Source of the DNA: Acidisarcina polymorpha
GTDB lineage: Bacteria > Acidobacteriota > Terriglobia > Terriglobales > Acidobacteriaceae
Length of the DNA: 64,000 bases
Direction: 5' to 3'
Assembly: GCF_003330725.1 (NCBI RefSeq)
Contig: NZ_CP030840.1
Coordinates: forward strand, 5,332,001 to 5,396,000
The translations under genes and the position numbers were made by a program. Each line of letters opens with the position of its first letter. Positions within the stretch are counted from its first letter, which is position 1. The notes under the pieces are model-generated. The model saw nothing but the letters and a program-made list of their open reading frames with translations. It did no database searches and was not told the DNA's origin. Below, one piece after another: positions 15,360 to 27,147 of the stretch.

Positions 15360-17303
15360 CTAGCCCGCATCTGGACGGGTTTCTTGGAATGAGGCCGCTT
15401 CGAATGGAAGAAAGATGCTCGCTACCGTCCCTCGGTGCGGCTCCTCCTCGCGGCTGCGAATCCGGATACGGCCCTGATGACGGGCGACGATCTCCGCGCT
15501 GATCCACAGGCCGAGACCTGTGCCGCCAATGCCCTTGGTGGTAAAGAACGCATCGAAGATCCTGCCTCGCGTCTTTGCGCTCATCCCCATTCCGGTGTCG
15601 GCGACGGTCAGAAACAATCCGCGGCGTCCGGACAGCCAATCGACGCCTTCACGGCTCCGGACCAGCAAGCGCCCGCCATTCGGCATCGCATCCACGGCGT
15701 TTCCCACCAGGTTGTTCAGCACCTGCCGGATCTCCCCTTCCAGGCAGGTCACCGGTTGCTTCTCCCGGTGGCGATGTTCTACTCCGATTCGCAGGTTTCT
15801 CAGCCTGCCCTCATAGATACTGAGCACACTCAAAAACAGATCGCTGCCCGTCCTCTTCTGCGGCCGGGTAGTCTGTTTGTGAAAACGCAGCGTCTGATTC
15901 GCGATGATAGAGACTCGTCGCAGCTCTTGGTCGGCGGTATCGAGGAATTCCTGCACAATCGGCAGCGCCGCATGCTGCCGCGCCAGATAGATAAGGTTCA
16001 TCACCGATTCGAGCGGGTTGTTGATCTCGTGAGCGATCGAGCTGGCCAGGCGTCCCACCGCGGCCAGCTTTTCGCTCTGCATCAACGCCGCTTCAGCCCG
16101 CTTCTGCTGGGTGATCTCGACCGTCGCTCCCGCAATCGCCAGCACCGTGCCATCATCGGCGAAGATGGGGGAATAGTTCGCGTTCCAGTACCGATAATCA
16201 TCGGGGCGCGTCGGCATCACTCCCTCGACCTCCTGGTTGAGCATCGGCTCGCCTTGCGCGGCCCGGCGGATACATTGATGCAGCATATTCATGTCGCCCA
16301 TCAGCTCGTCGAAGCGCTTGCCCAAAGCTTCCTCTGGACTCATTCCCAGAATCTCCGCTTTTCGGCCGTTCAGGCGAATCAGCCGCAGCTCCTTCGGCTC
16401 GTACAGCGACATGCCGATCGGTGTGCCCCGGTAGATCGCCTCCAGCTCCCGCCGTTGCCGGTCGATCTCTGCATATTGCCGGGCAAGCTGTTCGGCCGCC
16501 AGCCGGCTTTCGTGCACGTCCGTCGCCACGCCCAGCCAGCGCTCGATCTCTCCACGCTCATCGCGCTGCGGCCGCGCTCGCAGGTGCCACCACCGCGCGA
16601 CCCCGTCTTCTCCGCGGATCAGTCGCGCATCGATGGCATACTCCTCGCCGGTCGCGACGCAGTGCGACCAGCTCCGCAAGACCCGTTCCCGGTCCTCCTC
16701 ACAAAACGCCTGGATGTAACCCGTCCCGTCGTGGAGCGTAAAGTCCCTTCCCAGGTATTCAAGAAAAGTCTGGTTCGCATAAAGCACCCGGCCGCTCCGG
16801 TCTGCCGTCCACAGACACTGGGGATTCAGCTCGGTCATGAGCCGGTAGCGCTCTTCGCTGGCCCGCAGTGATTCCTCCCGTTCCATCTGCTCCAAGGCCG
16901 AATCTCGCGCAGCCCCGCTCTTCTCCGCCGGCTTCACAGACCGGTAGTGCATCGCAATGCCAACATCGGTCGGGATCATGCGAAGATCAAACCAGGCGTC
17001 GAATGGCTCGTAATAGAAGCCGTCCACATGGCGTTCTTCCGACAGCTGAAGAGCCTCGCGGCAAGCCTGCTCCAGCTTCGTTCCCGCAATCTGTGGATGA
17101 AGGTCCCACAGGGAACTGCTCTCCAGGTGTTCGGGAAGGACCCGGCTGATGCGCCGGGCCGTCTGATTGGCATAGACGATCCGCCATTCTCTATCGAGCA
17201 GCAGCACTGCTTCCGGCAGACACTCTACGACCCGCCCCAGACTCGCCTCTATCGAAGCGTGGCCGTGATGAATCGCCTCCGCACCTAAGTCCTTTTCATC
17301 CAT
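15360..17303 (-). CDS. PAS-domain sensor histidine kinase
   Basis: A 647-residue kinase without obvious membrane helices, so probably cytoplasmic. It has three PAS-type domains at about residues 20-130, 150-270 and 285-410, then a HisKA dimerisation domain with H-box SSIAHEINNPLESVM near residue 425 and an HATPase domain with N-box LNNLVGNAVDAM, G1 DTGMGM and G2 GTGLGL. It ends with a short tail and has no receiver domain; no cognate response regulator is adjacent. Same-strand placement directly before eutBC suggests, but does not prove, that it helps sense ethanolamine or energy state. Confidence 0.9.
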   Translation of the reverse strand: MDEKDLGAEAIHHGHASIEASLGRVVECLPEAVLLLDREWRIVYANQTARRISRVLPEHLESSSLWDLHPQIAGTKLEQACREALQLSEERHVDGFYYEPFDAWFDLRMIPTDVGIAMHYRSVKPAEKSGAARDSALEQMEREESLRASEERYRLMTELNPQCLWTADRSGRVLYANQTFLEYLGRDFTLHDGTGYIQAFCEEDRERVLRSWSHCVATGEEYAIDARLIRGEDGVARWWHLRARPQRDERGEIERWLGVATDVHESRLAAEQLARQYAEIDRQRRELEAIYRGTPIGMSLYEPKELRLIRLNGRKAEILGMSPEEALGKRFDELMGDMNMLHQCIRRAAQGEPMLNQEVEGVMPTRPDDYRYWNANYSPIFADDGTVLAIAGATVEITQQKRAEAALMQSEKLAAVGRLASSIAHEINNPLESVMNLIYLARQHAALPIVQEFLDTADQELRRVSIIANQTLRFHKQTTRPQKRTGSDLFLSVLSIYEGRLRNLRIGVEHRHREKQPVTCLEGEIRQVLNNLVGNAVDAMPNGGRLLVRSREGVDWLSGRRGLFLTVADTGMGMSAKTRGRIFDAFFTTKGIGGTGLGLWISAEIVARHQGRIRIRSREEEPHRGTVASIFLPFEAASFQETRPDAG

Positions 17304-17565
17304 GGGCGAATATCAGACTACTCCAGTTTGTATCTATGTTCCCTTCAGTGGCACTCACCACCCACTCTACCCGCACACATCCCACACCGCTATTCCGCAC
17401 GATCAGCTTCCTGGCAATTCCCTTCATAATCGATACCGGCTGTCGCTATTGTGGAAGCGCACTCGAACCGGCCACCAACCTCTTGGGCACGCAAAGCCCG
17501 AAATGATTCGGCTAGGATCCACTCTTTTCATCGCCAGTTTGCTGGCTCCGTAATAAGGTGAAAAC

Positions 17566-18528
17566 ATGCAATCGCCCGACAGCCGCCCTGACAGCCACCT
17601 TGACGGACCCGCGCTGCTGCTCCGCGGCCTCCGCAAGTCGTTCGGCGATGTCGCCGCGGTGCAGGGAATCGATCTCGAAGTCGCGCGTGGCGAGTGCTTC
17701 GGCCTGCTCGGCCCCAACGGCGCTGGCAAGACCACCACCATCGAAATCTGCGAAGGCCTCACCACTCCCGATGAGGGCGCCGTCGAGCTCCTCGGCCTCG
17801 ATTGGCGGCGACACGCCAACCAGCTCCGCCAGCGCATCGGCATCCAATTGCAGGAAACTCAGTTTCCCGAGAAACTCACCGTAGAGGAAACCATCCGCCT
17901 CTTTCGCAGCTTCTTCGATCAAGGACTCACCGTCGAGCGCTCGATCGAGATGGCCCAGCTTGAGGAGAAGCGCAAGTCTCGCGTCGGGGGCCTCTCCGGT
18001 GGGCAGAAGCAGCGTCTCGCCATGGCCTGCGCTCTGGTCGGCGCTCCCGAGCTGCTCTTTCTCGACGAACCCACCACCGGCCTCGATCCCCAGGCCCGCC
18101 GCAACCTGTGGGAGCTAGTCGAACACCTCAAAGGCGCCGGGCGCACCATCATTCTCACCACCCATTACATGGACGAAGCCGAGCGTCTCTGCAACCGCGT
18201 CGCGGTCATGGATCACGGCAAAATCATTGCCCTCGGCACGCCCAAGGAACTCATCGCCTCGATTGGCGGCGAGCAGATCGTCGAGTTTGCCGTAGACAAT
18301 GGCCTCACTCTCGATCCCGCGATCCTCACCCGCATTCCCGGCGTCGAGTCCCACCGCCTCCACGCCGGAGTCCACCAGCTCTTTGTCTCCGAACTCCACA
18401 CCACCGTCCCGCCCATCTTTGCCTCGCTCGCCGCCCAGGGTTCCCGTCTGACCGAATTCCGTACCCATTCGGCGACCCTCGAAGATGTCTTCGTCTCGCT
18501 CACCGGAAGGAACTTGCGCGATGAGTAA
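17566..18528 (+). CDS. ABC-2 type exporter, ATP-binding protein
   Basis: A 320-residue ABC ATPase: Walker A GPNGAGKTT near residue 48, signature GGLSGGQKQRLAMA near residue 142, Walker B LLFLDEPTTGLDPQ near residue 165, and the switch histidine in TTHYMDEAERL. A 100-residue C-terminal extension follows, as in DrrA/NatA-type exporters. AAGGTG precedes the ATG. The partner permease begins eight bases before this stop codon. Export of a lipid, antibiotic or other hydrophobic compound is the family norm; the substrate here is unknown. Confidence 0.93.
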   Translation: MQSPDSRPDSHLDGPALLLRGLRKSFGDVAAVQGIDLEVARGECFGLLGPNGAGKTTTIEICEGLTTPDEGAVELLGLDWRRHANQLRQRIGIQLQETQFPEKLTVEETIRLFRSFFDQGLTVERSIEMAQLEEKRKSRVGGLSGGQKQRLAMACALVGAPELLFLDEPTTGLDPQARRNLWELVEHLKGAGRTIILTTHYMDEAERLCNRVAVMDHGKIIALGTPKELIASIGGEQIVEFAVDNGLTLDPAILTRIPGVESHRLHAGVHQLFVSELHTTVPPIFASLAAQGSRLTEFRTHSATLEDVFVSLTGRNLRDE

Positions 18529-19612
18529 GCTCAGCGAAAGCTCGCTCTTCGAACTCACCACCGCCCGCCTCCGCCTCTTCTTCCGCGAACCGGAAGCCGT
18601 CTTCTGGATCTTTGTCTTCCCGATTCTGCTATCGGTCGGCCTCAGCATCGCCTTCCGCAACCGCCCTGCTGACGTTCTCCAGGTCGCCGCCACCACCGGC
18701 CGCCTCGCTCAGGCGCTCAACGCCGATCGAGGACTGACGGCTGTCACGATGGACGAGGCCAGCGGCGCCCACGCCCTCGCCACCGGCAGAATCCTGCTCC
18801 TCGCCGTAGACCACTCCGGAAGCGCCAACCCCGCCTCTGGGAATGCTGGTGCCGTGGTACCTGGCTCTGTCATCCCCGGCTCTGTGATTTACGACTACGA
18901 CGACACCAACCCCGATGCCCGCACCGCCAGGCTCCTCGCCGATCGCGCCATCCAGAAAGCAGCCGGCCAGCAGGATTCCGTACCCACCGCCAACCAGCAG
19001 GTCCACGAAGCCGGTGCCCGCTACATCGATTTCGTCATCCCCGGCCTGCTCGGCATGAACCTCATGAGCTCCGCCATCTGGGGACTCGGTTTCGCCATCG
19101 TCGAAGCCCGCCAGAAGAAGCTGCTCAAGCGCCTCGTCGCCTCGCCCATGCCGCGCTGGCAATATCTCGCCTCGTTCCTGCTCTCCCGGCTTCTCTTGCT
19201 GGTCATTGAGGTCGGAGTCTTCCTCGGCTTCGCCCGCCTGGTCTTCGGCGTTCCGTTTCGCGGACCCATCTGGCAGCTCGTGCTCCTCTGTATCCTCGCC
19301 TCGCTCAGTTTCTCCGCGCTCGGGCTCCTCATTGCCTCCCGCGCCAAGACCATGGAGGCCGCCTCCGGCCTGATGAACCTGGTCATGCTCCCCATGTGGA
19401 TCGTCTCCGGCGTCTTCTTCTCCGCCAGCCGCTTCCCCAACATCGTCCAACCCGTCATCCGCGCCCTGCCACTCACCGCCGCCATCGACGCCCTCCGCGG
19501 AAACATGCTCCAGGGAACATCCCTCGCCCAACTGGCCGGCCCCGTAGCCGTGTTAACGATATGGCTGCTCCTTGCCTTTACCCTGTCGCTAAGAATCTTC
19601 CGCTGGAGATAG
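18521..19612 (+). CDS. ABC-2 type permease
   Basis: A 363-residue ABC-2 permease: one N-terminal helix (VFWIFVFPILLSVGLSIAF), a 150-residue extracytoplasmic loop, then five or six helices from about residue 170. The central sequence YIDFVIPGLLGMNLMSSAIWG is typical of ABC-2 exporters. The ATG at 18521 follows GGAAGGAA and lies within the end of the ATPase gene, so translation is coupled. The loop contains a repeated GSVIPGSVI motif, a small local duplication. With the preceding ATPase it makes a complete half-transporter pair. Confidence 0.9.
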   Translation: MSKLSESSLFELTTARLRLFFREPEAVFWIFVFPILLSVGLSIAFRNRPADVLQVAATTGRLAQALNADRGLTAVTMDEASGAHALATGRILLLAVDHSGSANPASGNAGAVVPGSVIPGSVIYDYDDTNPDARTARLLADRAIQKAAGQQDSVPTANQQVHEAGARYIDFVIPGLLGMNLMSSAIWGLGFAIVEARQKKLLKRLVASPMPRWQYLASFLLSRLLLLVIEVGVFLGFARLVFGVPFRGPIWQLVLLCILASLSFSALGLLIASRAKTMEAASGLMNLVMLPMWIVSGVFFSASRFPNIVQPVIRALPLTAAIDALRGNMLQGTSLAQLAGPVAVLTIWLLLAFTLSLRIFRWR

Positions 19613-19747
19613 AAGCAAATTCCCGTCATCCGTCGGCTCGAGTAGGACACGGCATCACACAACCGGACCCAATCTTCAACCATGTTGAGGACGGAAATGA
19701 TGCCGCTCGATCGAAGCGGCTTCAACCGAGGGAACCCACAATCTCTC

Positions 19748-20164
19748 TCACTTCTGAGAACGTTCACTGCGGCGCACCACAAGTTTCAAGCCAGACCAGG
19801 TCTCATCCACCGCGCAAACCTTGATGTCGACTAATCCCAAGGGAAGCGCCTCCGCCCGGACGATATCTTCTGAGACCTCGGTCGGAATCTTTGCCGCCTT
19901 CTTCGGCCAGGAAACCCAAATCATTCCATCGGAGGCAAGCAGCACCCGCAACTCCGCAAGCATCTTTGCGAGCTCCTGACGGCGAGTCACAAAGAGATGC
20001 GCCATCTCCAGCCCGGGGGCAGGCGCTTCGAACAGCGTTGGACTTACCCCGCACTGCGCGATCTCCTCAGCCACCATAACCGGCATAGCATACCGCCAGG
20101 TGCGCTGAGCATCTTTGACCCCAAGCTTCTTCGCCAACGAAGTACCCGAGTATCCCGCAACCAC
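19748..20164 (-). CDS. DUF3052 domain protein
   Basis: A 138-residue protein of the DUF3052 family, whose biochemical role is not known. It opens VAGYSGTSLAKKLGVKDAQ and later has GMIWVSWPKKAAKIPTEV, both characteristic. The start is GTG with a strong GGGAGGGAG site six bases upstream. It runs against the upstream permease gene with a 135-base gap, and a repeat-rich stretch lies behind its start. No partner gene is evident. Confidence 0.8.
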   Translation of the reverse strand: MVAGYSGTSLAKKLGVKDAQRTWRYAMPVMVAEEIAQCGVSPTLFEAPAPGLEMAHLFVTRRQELAKMLAELRVLLASDGMIWVSWPKKAAKIPTEVSEDIVRAEALPLGLVDIKVCAVDETWSGLKLVVRRSERSQK

Positions 20165-20413
20165 AGGCGACTCCCTCCCACGAAGCTCCTCGACCAGAGC
20201 AGCGTCCTACACCGTTGGAACAGCATCCCACACCACCGCTACGGGCCGCGTCGAAGAAGTAATATACGGACTCGCGCTCGAAGACAAATTTGCCAAACGC
20301 CCAGTGAGCGCACCTAAGCCGAATCTGAACCACACGGAAGCGGAAGAGTCGAAACCGGTAGGCATGGCGCTGATCAGCACACCAGCTAAACTAGCTTCCT
20401 AGGTCTAAACTTC

Positions 20414-20517
20414 ATGAAGCAAGCCCATGAAACAGGCCCATGAAACAAGCCTATGAAACAAGCCCATGAAACAAGCCTATGAAACAAGCCTATGAAGCAA
20501 GCCTATGAAGCAAACCT
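20414..20517 (+). repeat. Eight-copy 13-nt tandem repeat
   Basis: Eight direct units of consensus ATGAAACAAGCCY run without spacers over 104 bases. Variation is at the sixth base (A/G), one position in the middle and the last base (C/T). Thirteen is not a multiple of three, so the array cannot encode a repeated peptide in one frame. Confidence 0.9.
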
Positions 20518-20598
20518 GTCATCCTGAGCGAAGCGAAGGATCTGCGTTTTCAGGATCTGTGTTTTCAGATCTGCGTTTCACGGATCTGCGTTTCCAGG
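20517..20598 (+). repeat. Dispersed repeat, copy 2, with tail expansion
   Basis: Starts TGTCATCCTGAGC, continues to GAAGGATCTGCG, and the tail GGATCTGCGTTTYCAG is then reiterated about three more times in degenerate form to position 20598. It joins the 13-nt tandem array directly. Confidence 0.8.
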
Positions 20599-20662
20599 AC
20601 GCGCGGTCTTGGTCAGAATGTTGAGTCTCGAACAAAGTCTTAAGAAGGACCGTAGCCACTCC

Positions 20663-21437
20663 ATGCTCCGCACCATCCACGCCACCAAATACGTCACGCC
20701 TCTCCGCGAAGGCGGCTCGCTCCCCGCGATCGTCGAGGCCGAGGATGATGGCCTCTACGTGGTCAAGTTTCGCGGCGCCGGGCAGGGTCCACTAGCGCTC
20801 GTCGCCGAACTGGTTGCCGGGGAAATCGGCCGCGCCCTCGGCTTGAATGTTCCCGAGTTGGTCTTCATCGAGGTCGATCCATTGCTCGGAAGAAATGAGC
20901 CCGACACCGAAATCCGTGATTTGCTTCGCCAGCGCCGGACTCAATCTCGCGCTCGACTACCTTCCCGGATCAACCATGTTTGATCCCGCTGCGGGAGACA
21001 CCGCTGGCGCCGCAACCGCCTCGACTGCCGTATGGTTCGACGCCTTCGTCATGAACGTCGATCGCACCGCCCGCAATGCCAACCTCTTGCGTTGGCATCA
21101 GCGCCTCTACTTCATCGACCAAGGGGCGTCGCTCTATTGGCATCACAACTGGAAGACAGCGCCCTCGCTCGTCGAGTCCCGCTTTCCCGCGATCCGGCAG
21201 CATCTGCTCTTGCCTTGGGCGACCCAGCTCGATATTGCGGATGCCGCTGCCCACGCGCGATTGTCCGCCGAGAGCTTCGCCCCGATCCTCGATCAAGTTC
21301 CCGATGCATGGCTCCTGCCTGGGGGTAGCCCTTCGACCGATGCCCACGAACAGCGCGAGCGATACATCCACTTCCTCACCGCCCGCCTCAGCGCGTCCGC
21401 CAAATTCATCGAGGAGGCTATTTATGCCCGCACGTAA
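20663..21437 (+). pseudogene. HipA-like kinase (HipA_2 type), frameshifted
   Basis: The frame starting MLRTIHATKYVTPLREGG carries the N-terminal part of a HipA-like protein kinase and ends conserved sequence at EPDTEIRDLL. The rest, from ASAGLNLALDYLPG through the kinase motif NVDRTARNANLL and metal-binding FIDQGASLY, continues in another frame to 21437. Joining the two requires about two extra bases near 20927-20931, where GCTTCGCC would have been CGCGCC. So the gene is either broken by a 2-base deletion or misassembled. If intact, about 258 residues would result. A DUF3037 gene follows with a 14-base overlap, the usual partner of this family. Confidence 0.8.
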
Positions 21438-21861
21438 TTCCTTCGACTACGCCGTCCTGCGGGTCGTGCCCCGAGTCGAGCGTGGCGAATTCATCAACGC
21501 CGGAGTTGTCGCCTTCTGTTTGGAGCAACGCTTTCTCGAGGCCAGGATCGTCATCGACGAAGCCCGTCTGCTCGCCCTCTGGCCCGACATTGACCTCGAT
21601 GCGGTGCGCCGTCACCTTGAAGCGATTCCAAAAATTTGCGCTGCCGACTCCACCGCCGGCCCCATCGCCCAGCTCAGCCAACGGGAACGCTTCCATTGGA
21701 TCGTCTCCCCACGCAGCACCATCATCCAGGTCTCTCCCGTGCACACCGGGATCTGCGACCATCCGGCCGAATCGCTCGAACATCTTTCCCGGCTCTTCCT
21801 CGGGACCGAGTCAATCGAAGCCGCACCCGCCCGCGTCGAAATGATCGACGCTCAGCCTTGA
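21424..21861 (+). CDS. DUF3037 protein, partner of HipA-like kinase
   Basis: A 145-residue DUF3037 protein beginning PARNSFDYAVLRVVPRVERGEFINAGVV, the family hallmark. The ATG at 21424 has GAGGAGG seven bases upstream, inside the end of the HipA-like gene, so it can be translated despite the upstream frameshift only if ribosomes reach or initiate there independently. The pair is widespread and of unknown function; its arrangement resembles a toxin-antitoxin or two-component module but that is inference. Confidence 0.82.
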   Translation: MPARNSFDYAVLRVVPRVERGEFINAGVVAFCLEQRFLEARIVIDEARLLALWPDIDLDAVRRHLEAIPKICAADSTAGPIAQLSQRERFHWIVSPRSTIIQVSPVHTGICDHPAESLEHLSRLFLGTESIEAAPARVEMIDAQP

Positions 21862-21922
21862 AGATCCGCTTCTTTGCACCATAAATAGGGCGATCCGCCT
21901 TTGGTCCCTAAAAAGCCTCTCC

Positions 21923-21954
21923 AGGGTGCAAAAAAACGCTCAAAATTGCACCCT
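21923..21954. terminator. Inverted repeat after DUF3037
   Basis: Nine perfectly paired bases (AGGGTGCAA at 21923-21931, TTGCACCCT at 21946-21954) enclose a 14-base A-rich loop. It sits between DUF3037 and the next same-strand gene and may end the HipA-like transcript; only a weak T-run follows. Confidence 0.45.
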
Positions 21955-22017
21955 TTCAAGCACGTTTTCCCCTTCATAAATCACGTCGATTCACTCTAGT
22001 ACACTCAGAGTTGAACG

Positions 22018-23184
22018 ATGTCTTTCGCTCAGCGACTCCGCAAATTCCGCTTCGATCGACCGCAACGGATAGCGGCAGTCCTGCTTTTGCTACTCTTCTC
22101 GCAATGCTACTGGGTCACCCGTCATCAGACCCTGACTGAGCGTGACTACCAGTACGCCCGCTGCGGACGCGAGATGTGGGAGAAGCCCTCGCCACTCGCC
22201 GGATACTTCACCAGCTGCGGCAATATCCATGACGGCACCCTCGCCTATCGCGCCGCCGGATTGCTGCTGACCATGGAACGAATCTTCTCCGGAGCATCCT
22301 CAAACAATTCCCCATGGGAGCTGCGCCATCAACTCAGCGACGTGCTGCTCTTGATGCGTTTGCCCTTCATCTTCTGCGGACTGTGCCTGGGCGCCGCGCT
22401 CTGGTGGGTCACGCGGCGGCTCTTCGGCAATGAAGGCGGCTTCGTGGCGCTCTCGCTCTATTGCTTCTCTCCCGAGATCGTTCACGCCTGCACTTATCCG
22501 AATCCCGAAATCCTGGCAGCCTTCGGCTTCTTCGCCGCTGTTTATACGGCCATCGGCGTCGCCCACGCCATGCAGGGGCCGCGCAGAAAATGGCGTCCGC
22601 GCATCGTGCTGCTCACCGCCGCGCTGGGGTTCACGGCGGCCTCGCACGTGGCCGCGGCCTTGCTGGCGTTTTTCGTTGCCTTGGGTTTCATGATCTATCT
22701 GGCCGAACGCCGCCGCTCATCTCTGATTCCCATCGCTCTCTATTCCGCCGTCGGTACTCTACTGATCCTGTTCGCCTCGTACGCCTTTCGCCCGGATGCC
22801 TTCAGCTATGTTTTTCGCAGCGCCGCTGCCCGCATGTGGTTTTCTCTTGAACCGGCAAAGGCCCTCTTCACCTCACTGCCCAATGCTGGAATGACCCTCG
22901 CCGCGGCAATCTCCTTGCTCCTCTTTATCAGCGTGAAACGATCGCGCTATTTTGGGAATCTGGCAGCATTGCTGGTCACTGCATTACTACTCCCCATCGT
23001 CACTACTGGGGTGCCAGGAGAGCCCTGGCTGTGGATGGTTCCCTTCCTGTTGACCTTCATCGGCGGCGTCTTCGCCGACGCCCTCGAAACTCCACAGAGG
23101 CGAATTTTTCTCATCGCCACCTGCGGCATCTTGGTGATGCAGGCGGCGCTCTGTGTGGCTTCTTTGCCGCGGCTCGTGAACTAG
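22018..23184 (+). CDS. GT-C fold membrane protein (PMT/ArnT-like), function unknown
   Basis: A 388-residue polytopic protein with about ten helices. After the first helix there is a loop with ERDYQYARCGREMW, placed like the catalytic acidic loop of GT-C (dolichyl-phosphate-mannose or ArnT-type) glycosyltransferases, and a later helix pair GFFAAVYTAIGV / LGFTAASHVAAALLAF. It lacks the large C-terminal soluble domain. A polyprenyl-phosphate-sugar transferase role is plausible, but no sugar-specific neighbours support it. It is separated from gyrA by a promoter-bearing gap. Confidence 0.6.
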   Translation: MSFAQRLRKFRFDRPQRIAAVLLLLLFSQCYWVTRHQTLTERDYQYARCGREMWEKPSPLAGYFTSCGNIHDGTLAYRAAGLLLTMERIFSGASSNNSPWELRHQLSDVLLLMRLPFIFCGLCLGAALWWVTRRLFGNEGGFVALSLYCFSPEIVHACTYPNPEILAAFGFFAAVYTAIGVAHAMQGPRRKWRPRIVLLTAALGFTAASHVAAALLAFFVALGFMIYLAERRRSSLIPIALYSAVGTLLILFASYAFRPDAFSYVFRSAAARMWFSLEPAKALFTSLPNAGMTLAAAISLLLFISVKRSRYFGNLAALLVTALLLPIVTTGVPGEPWLWMVPFLLTFIGGVFADALETPQRRIFLIATCGILVMQAALCVASLPRLVN

Positions 23185-23231
23185 CGCGGCCAAGTCCCTC
23201 TGGTCATTGAGGTTAGCCGGGGAAATGCCCC

Positions 23232-23260
23232 TTGCCTAGGGGTAAGTATTTGAGTATCAT
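23232..23260 (+). promoter_or_regulatory. Sigma-70 promoter for gyrA
   Basis: TTGCCT and TATCAT (five of six matches to the -10 consensus) are spaced by 17 bases. The start would fall near 23267, giving a leader of about 110 bases before the gyrA ATG. Confidence 0.55.
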
Positions 23261-23375
23261 AGACATAGATCAATTCCTCAGGATTCTTTCGAGCACGCCT
23301 GAAGCTCTCTGCTGATCCTCTCTCTAGCGACGAGCGTTGCCTTGCAAGGAACCATTCGATTGACGGATCCCAACT

Positions 23376-26006
<2,631 letters not shown>

Positions 26007-26050
26007 GAGCGTTCCAACTTCATGGCTTCAACGAACGAAGACCATTAAAG

Positions 26051-26092
26051 AAAAAGGGCATCGGAGTCGAGGTCGACTCCGATGCCCTTTTT
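26051..26092. terminator. Strong bidirectional intrinsic terminator
   Basis: A perfect 20-bp inverted repeat separated by two bases, with A5 on the left end and T5 on the right, so it works on both strands. It separates gyrA from the convergent methyltransferase gene. Confidence 0.92.
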
Positions 26093-26109
26093 GAAAACGC
26101 CGGAAACAA

Positions 26110-26895
26110 TCAGCTCAGACTCGAAGAGCTCAGGGCCCCATGTCCATTCGAATTGGCCGACTTCCTTACGCTCGTCCGCTGTAGAGCAATGTCGCACTGC
26201 ATCTTGTTCTGAAATGCGAAATAGACGACTTCCCACTCCTCAGTGGCGACCAGTGCGTTGACCACAGGGACGGTGCCGAATGGCCGCAGGCCGGTAACCG
26301 AAAAGAAAATGTAGTCGTTGAAGAAAATAATGCCGTCTGGCTTCAGCTTGGGGATGGCAGCGACTGCATCCCGAGCTACGTCAATCAGGTCATGACCGGC
26401 ATCGATATAGATGTAGTCGTACTTTCCATCGGGCTGCGATGAAAGCAGCTTCGCGGAATCACCCTTATTGAAAGTGACCCGGTCCGATTCCTTGACATGG
26501 CCTTTTGCCTTCACAAGCTCATAGGTCAAATCCATCAGGTCAATATGGCTGGGCTCGCACCAATCGAGAATCTTGCGCGCGAATTCACCTTCATAGGTGC
26601 CGACCTCTGCCCAGATTTTTCCCTTTGGAAGCGCCTTAAGCATCTCATCCCGATCGGCAAAAACCTTGCAGTTCTCGACCAGGTTTTGCTTAAAGTGAGC
26701 GGGAACCGGAAGTAAAGGATCGTTCTGATCGTGGGCGTTTTGAATGCGATCTCCATAAAGACGCATCCACAACCTACAGAGGATCTTGTATAGGGTCCAT
26801 TGAAATCCTGAAACCGCCATCCCGTGTCGAGCTGGGCCACTCTGTACAGCGAATTGCTTAGTGTCATCTCTGTACTTTGCTAGGTCAAATCCCAT
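26110..26895 (-). CDS. Class I SAM-dependent methyltransferase
   Basis: A 261-residue protein with a Rossmann methyltransferase domain: WAEVGTYEGEFARKILDWC is the SAM-binding motif I region, followed by IDLMDLTYELVKAKG and YDYIYIDAGHDLIDVARDAV. This pattern resembles the sugar/cephalosporin hydroxylase-type methyltransferase group (Methyltransf_24). The start MGFDLAKYRDD is preceded by GGGGGGA; a 12-residue upstream extension has no such site. Substrate unknown. It converges on gyrA and is followed upstream by a 250-base lower-GC gap. Confidence 0.8.
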   Translation of the reverse strand: MGFDLAKYRDDTKQFAVQSGPARHGMAVSGFQWTLYKILCRLWMRLYGDRIQNAHDQNDPLLPVPAHFKQNLVENCKVFADRDEMLKALPKGKIWAEVGTYEGEFARKILDWCEPSHIDLMDLTYELVKAKGHVKESDRVTFNKGDSAKLLSSQPDGKYDYIYIDAGHDLIDVARDAVAAIPKLKPDGIIFFNDYIFFSVTGLRPFGTVPVVNALVATEEWEVVYFAFQNKMQCDIALQRTSVRKSANSNGHGALSSSSLS

Positions 26896-27147
26896 AATTA
26901 TCCCCCCGGCGTTGAAGCCGCTGCTGACCACAAAATGTTTAATTAGGATTTTCCAATTATGACTGGATCAACTTTATAACAGTCATTGCTGGAATCGCAA
27001 TCGTAAAGGGGAATTAAGATACCGAATCGTTCTTGTCTCAACTCGTGGTCGAGGTTCTTTATTAACAGAGAGTTACGTTCAACTTTGCGGAACAAGTGTA
27101 CGGCGCAAGACCCGTTATCGTTCGAGCGGCGCCAGGGTTGAGCCGTC

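Larger units (their letters stand above)
20165..20662. other. Repeat-rich intergenic stretch
   Basis: Nearly 500 bases without a convincing gene. The first 245 bases show no recognisable element; the rest is filled by a 13-nt tandem array and a copy of the dispersed TGTCATCCTGAGC repeat, then the leader of the HipA-like gene. Confidence 0.6.

Noticed and set aside
15435-16871. Long plus-strand frame (478 codons) across the sensor kinase
   Set aside because: Antisense shadow of the PAS/HisKA gene in high-GC sequence; rich in Arg/Pro with no fold signal.
20414-20517. CRISPR array
   Set aside because: Units are only 13 bases, contiguous and without unique spacers; no cas genes.
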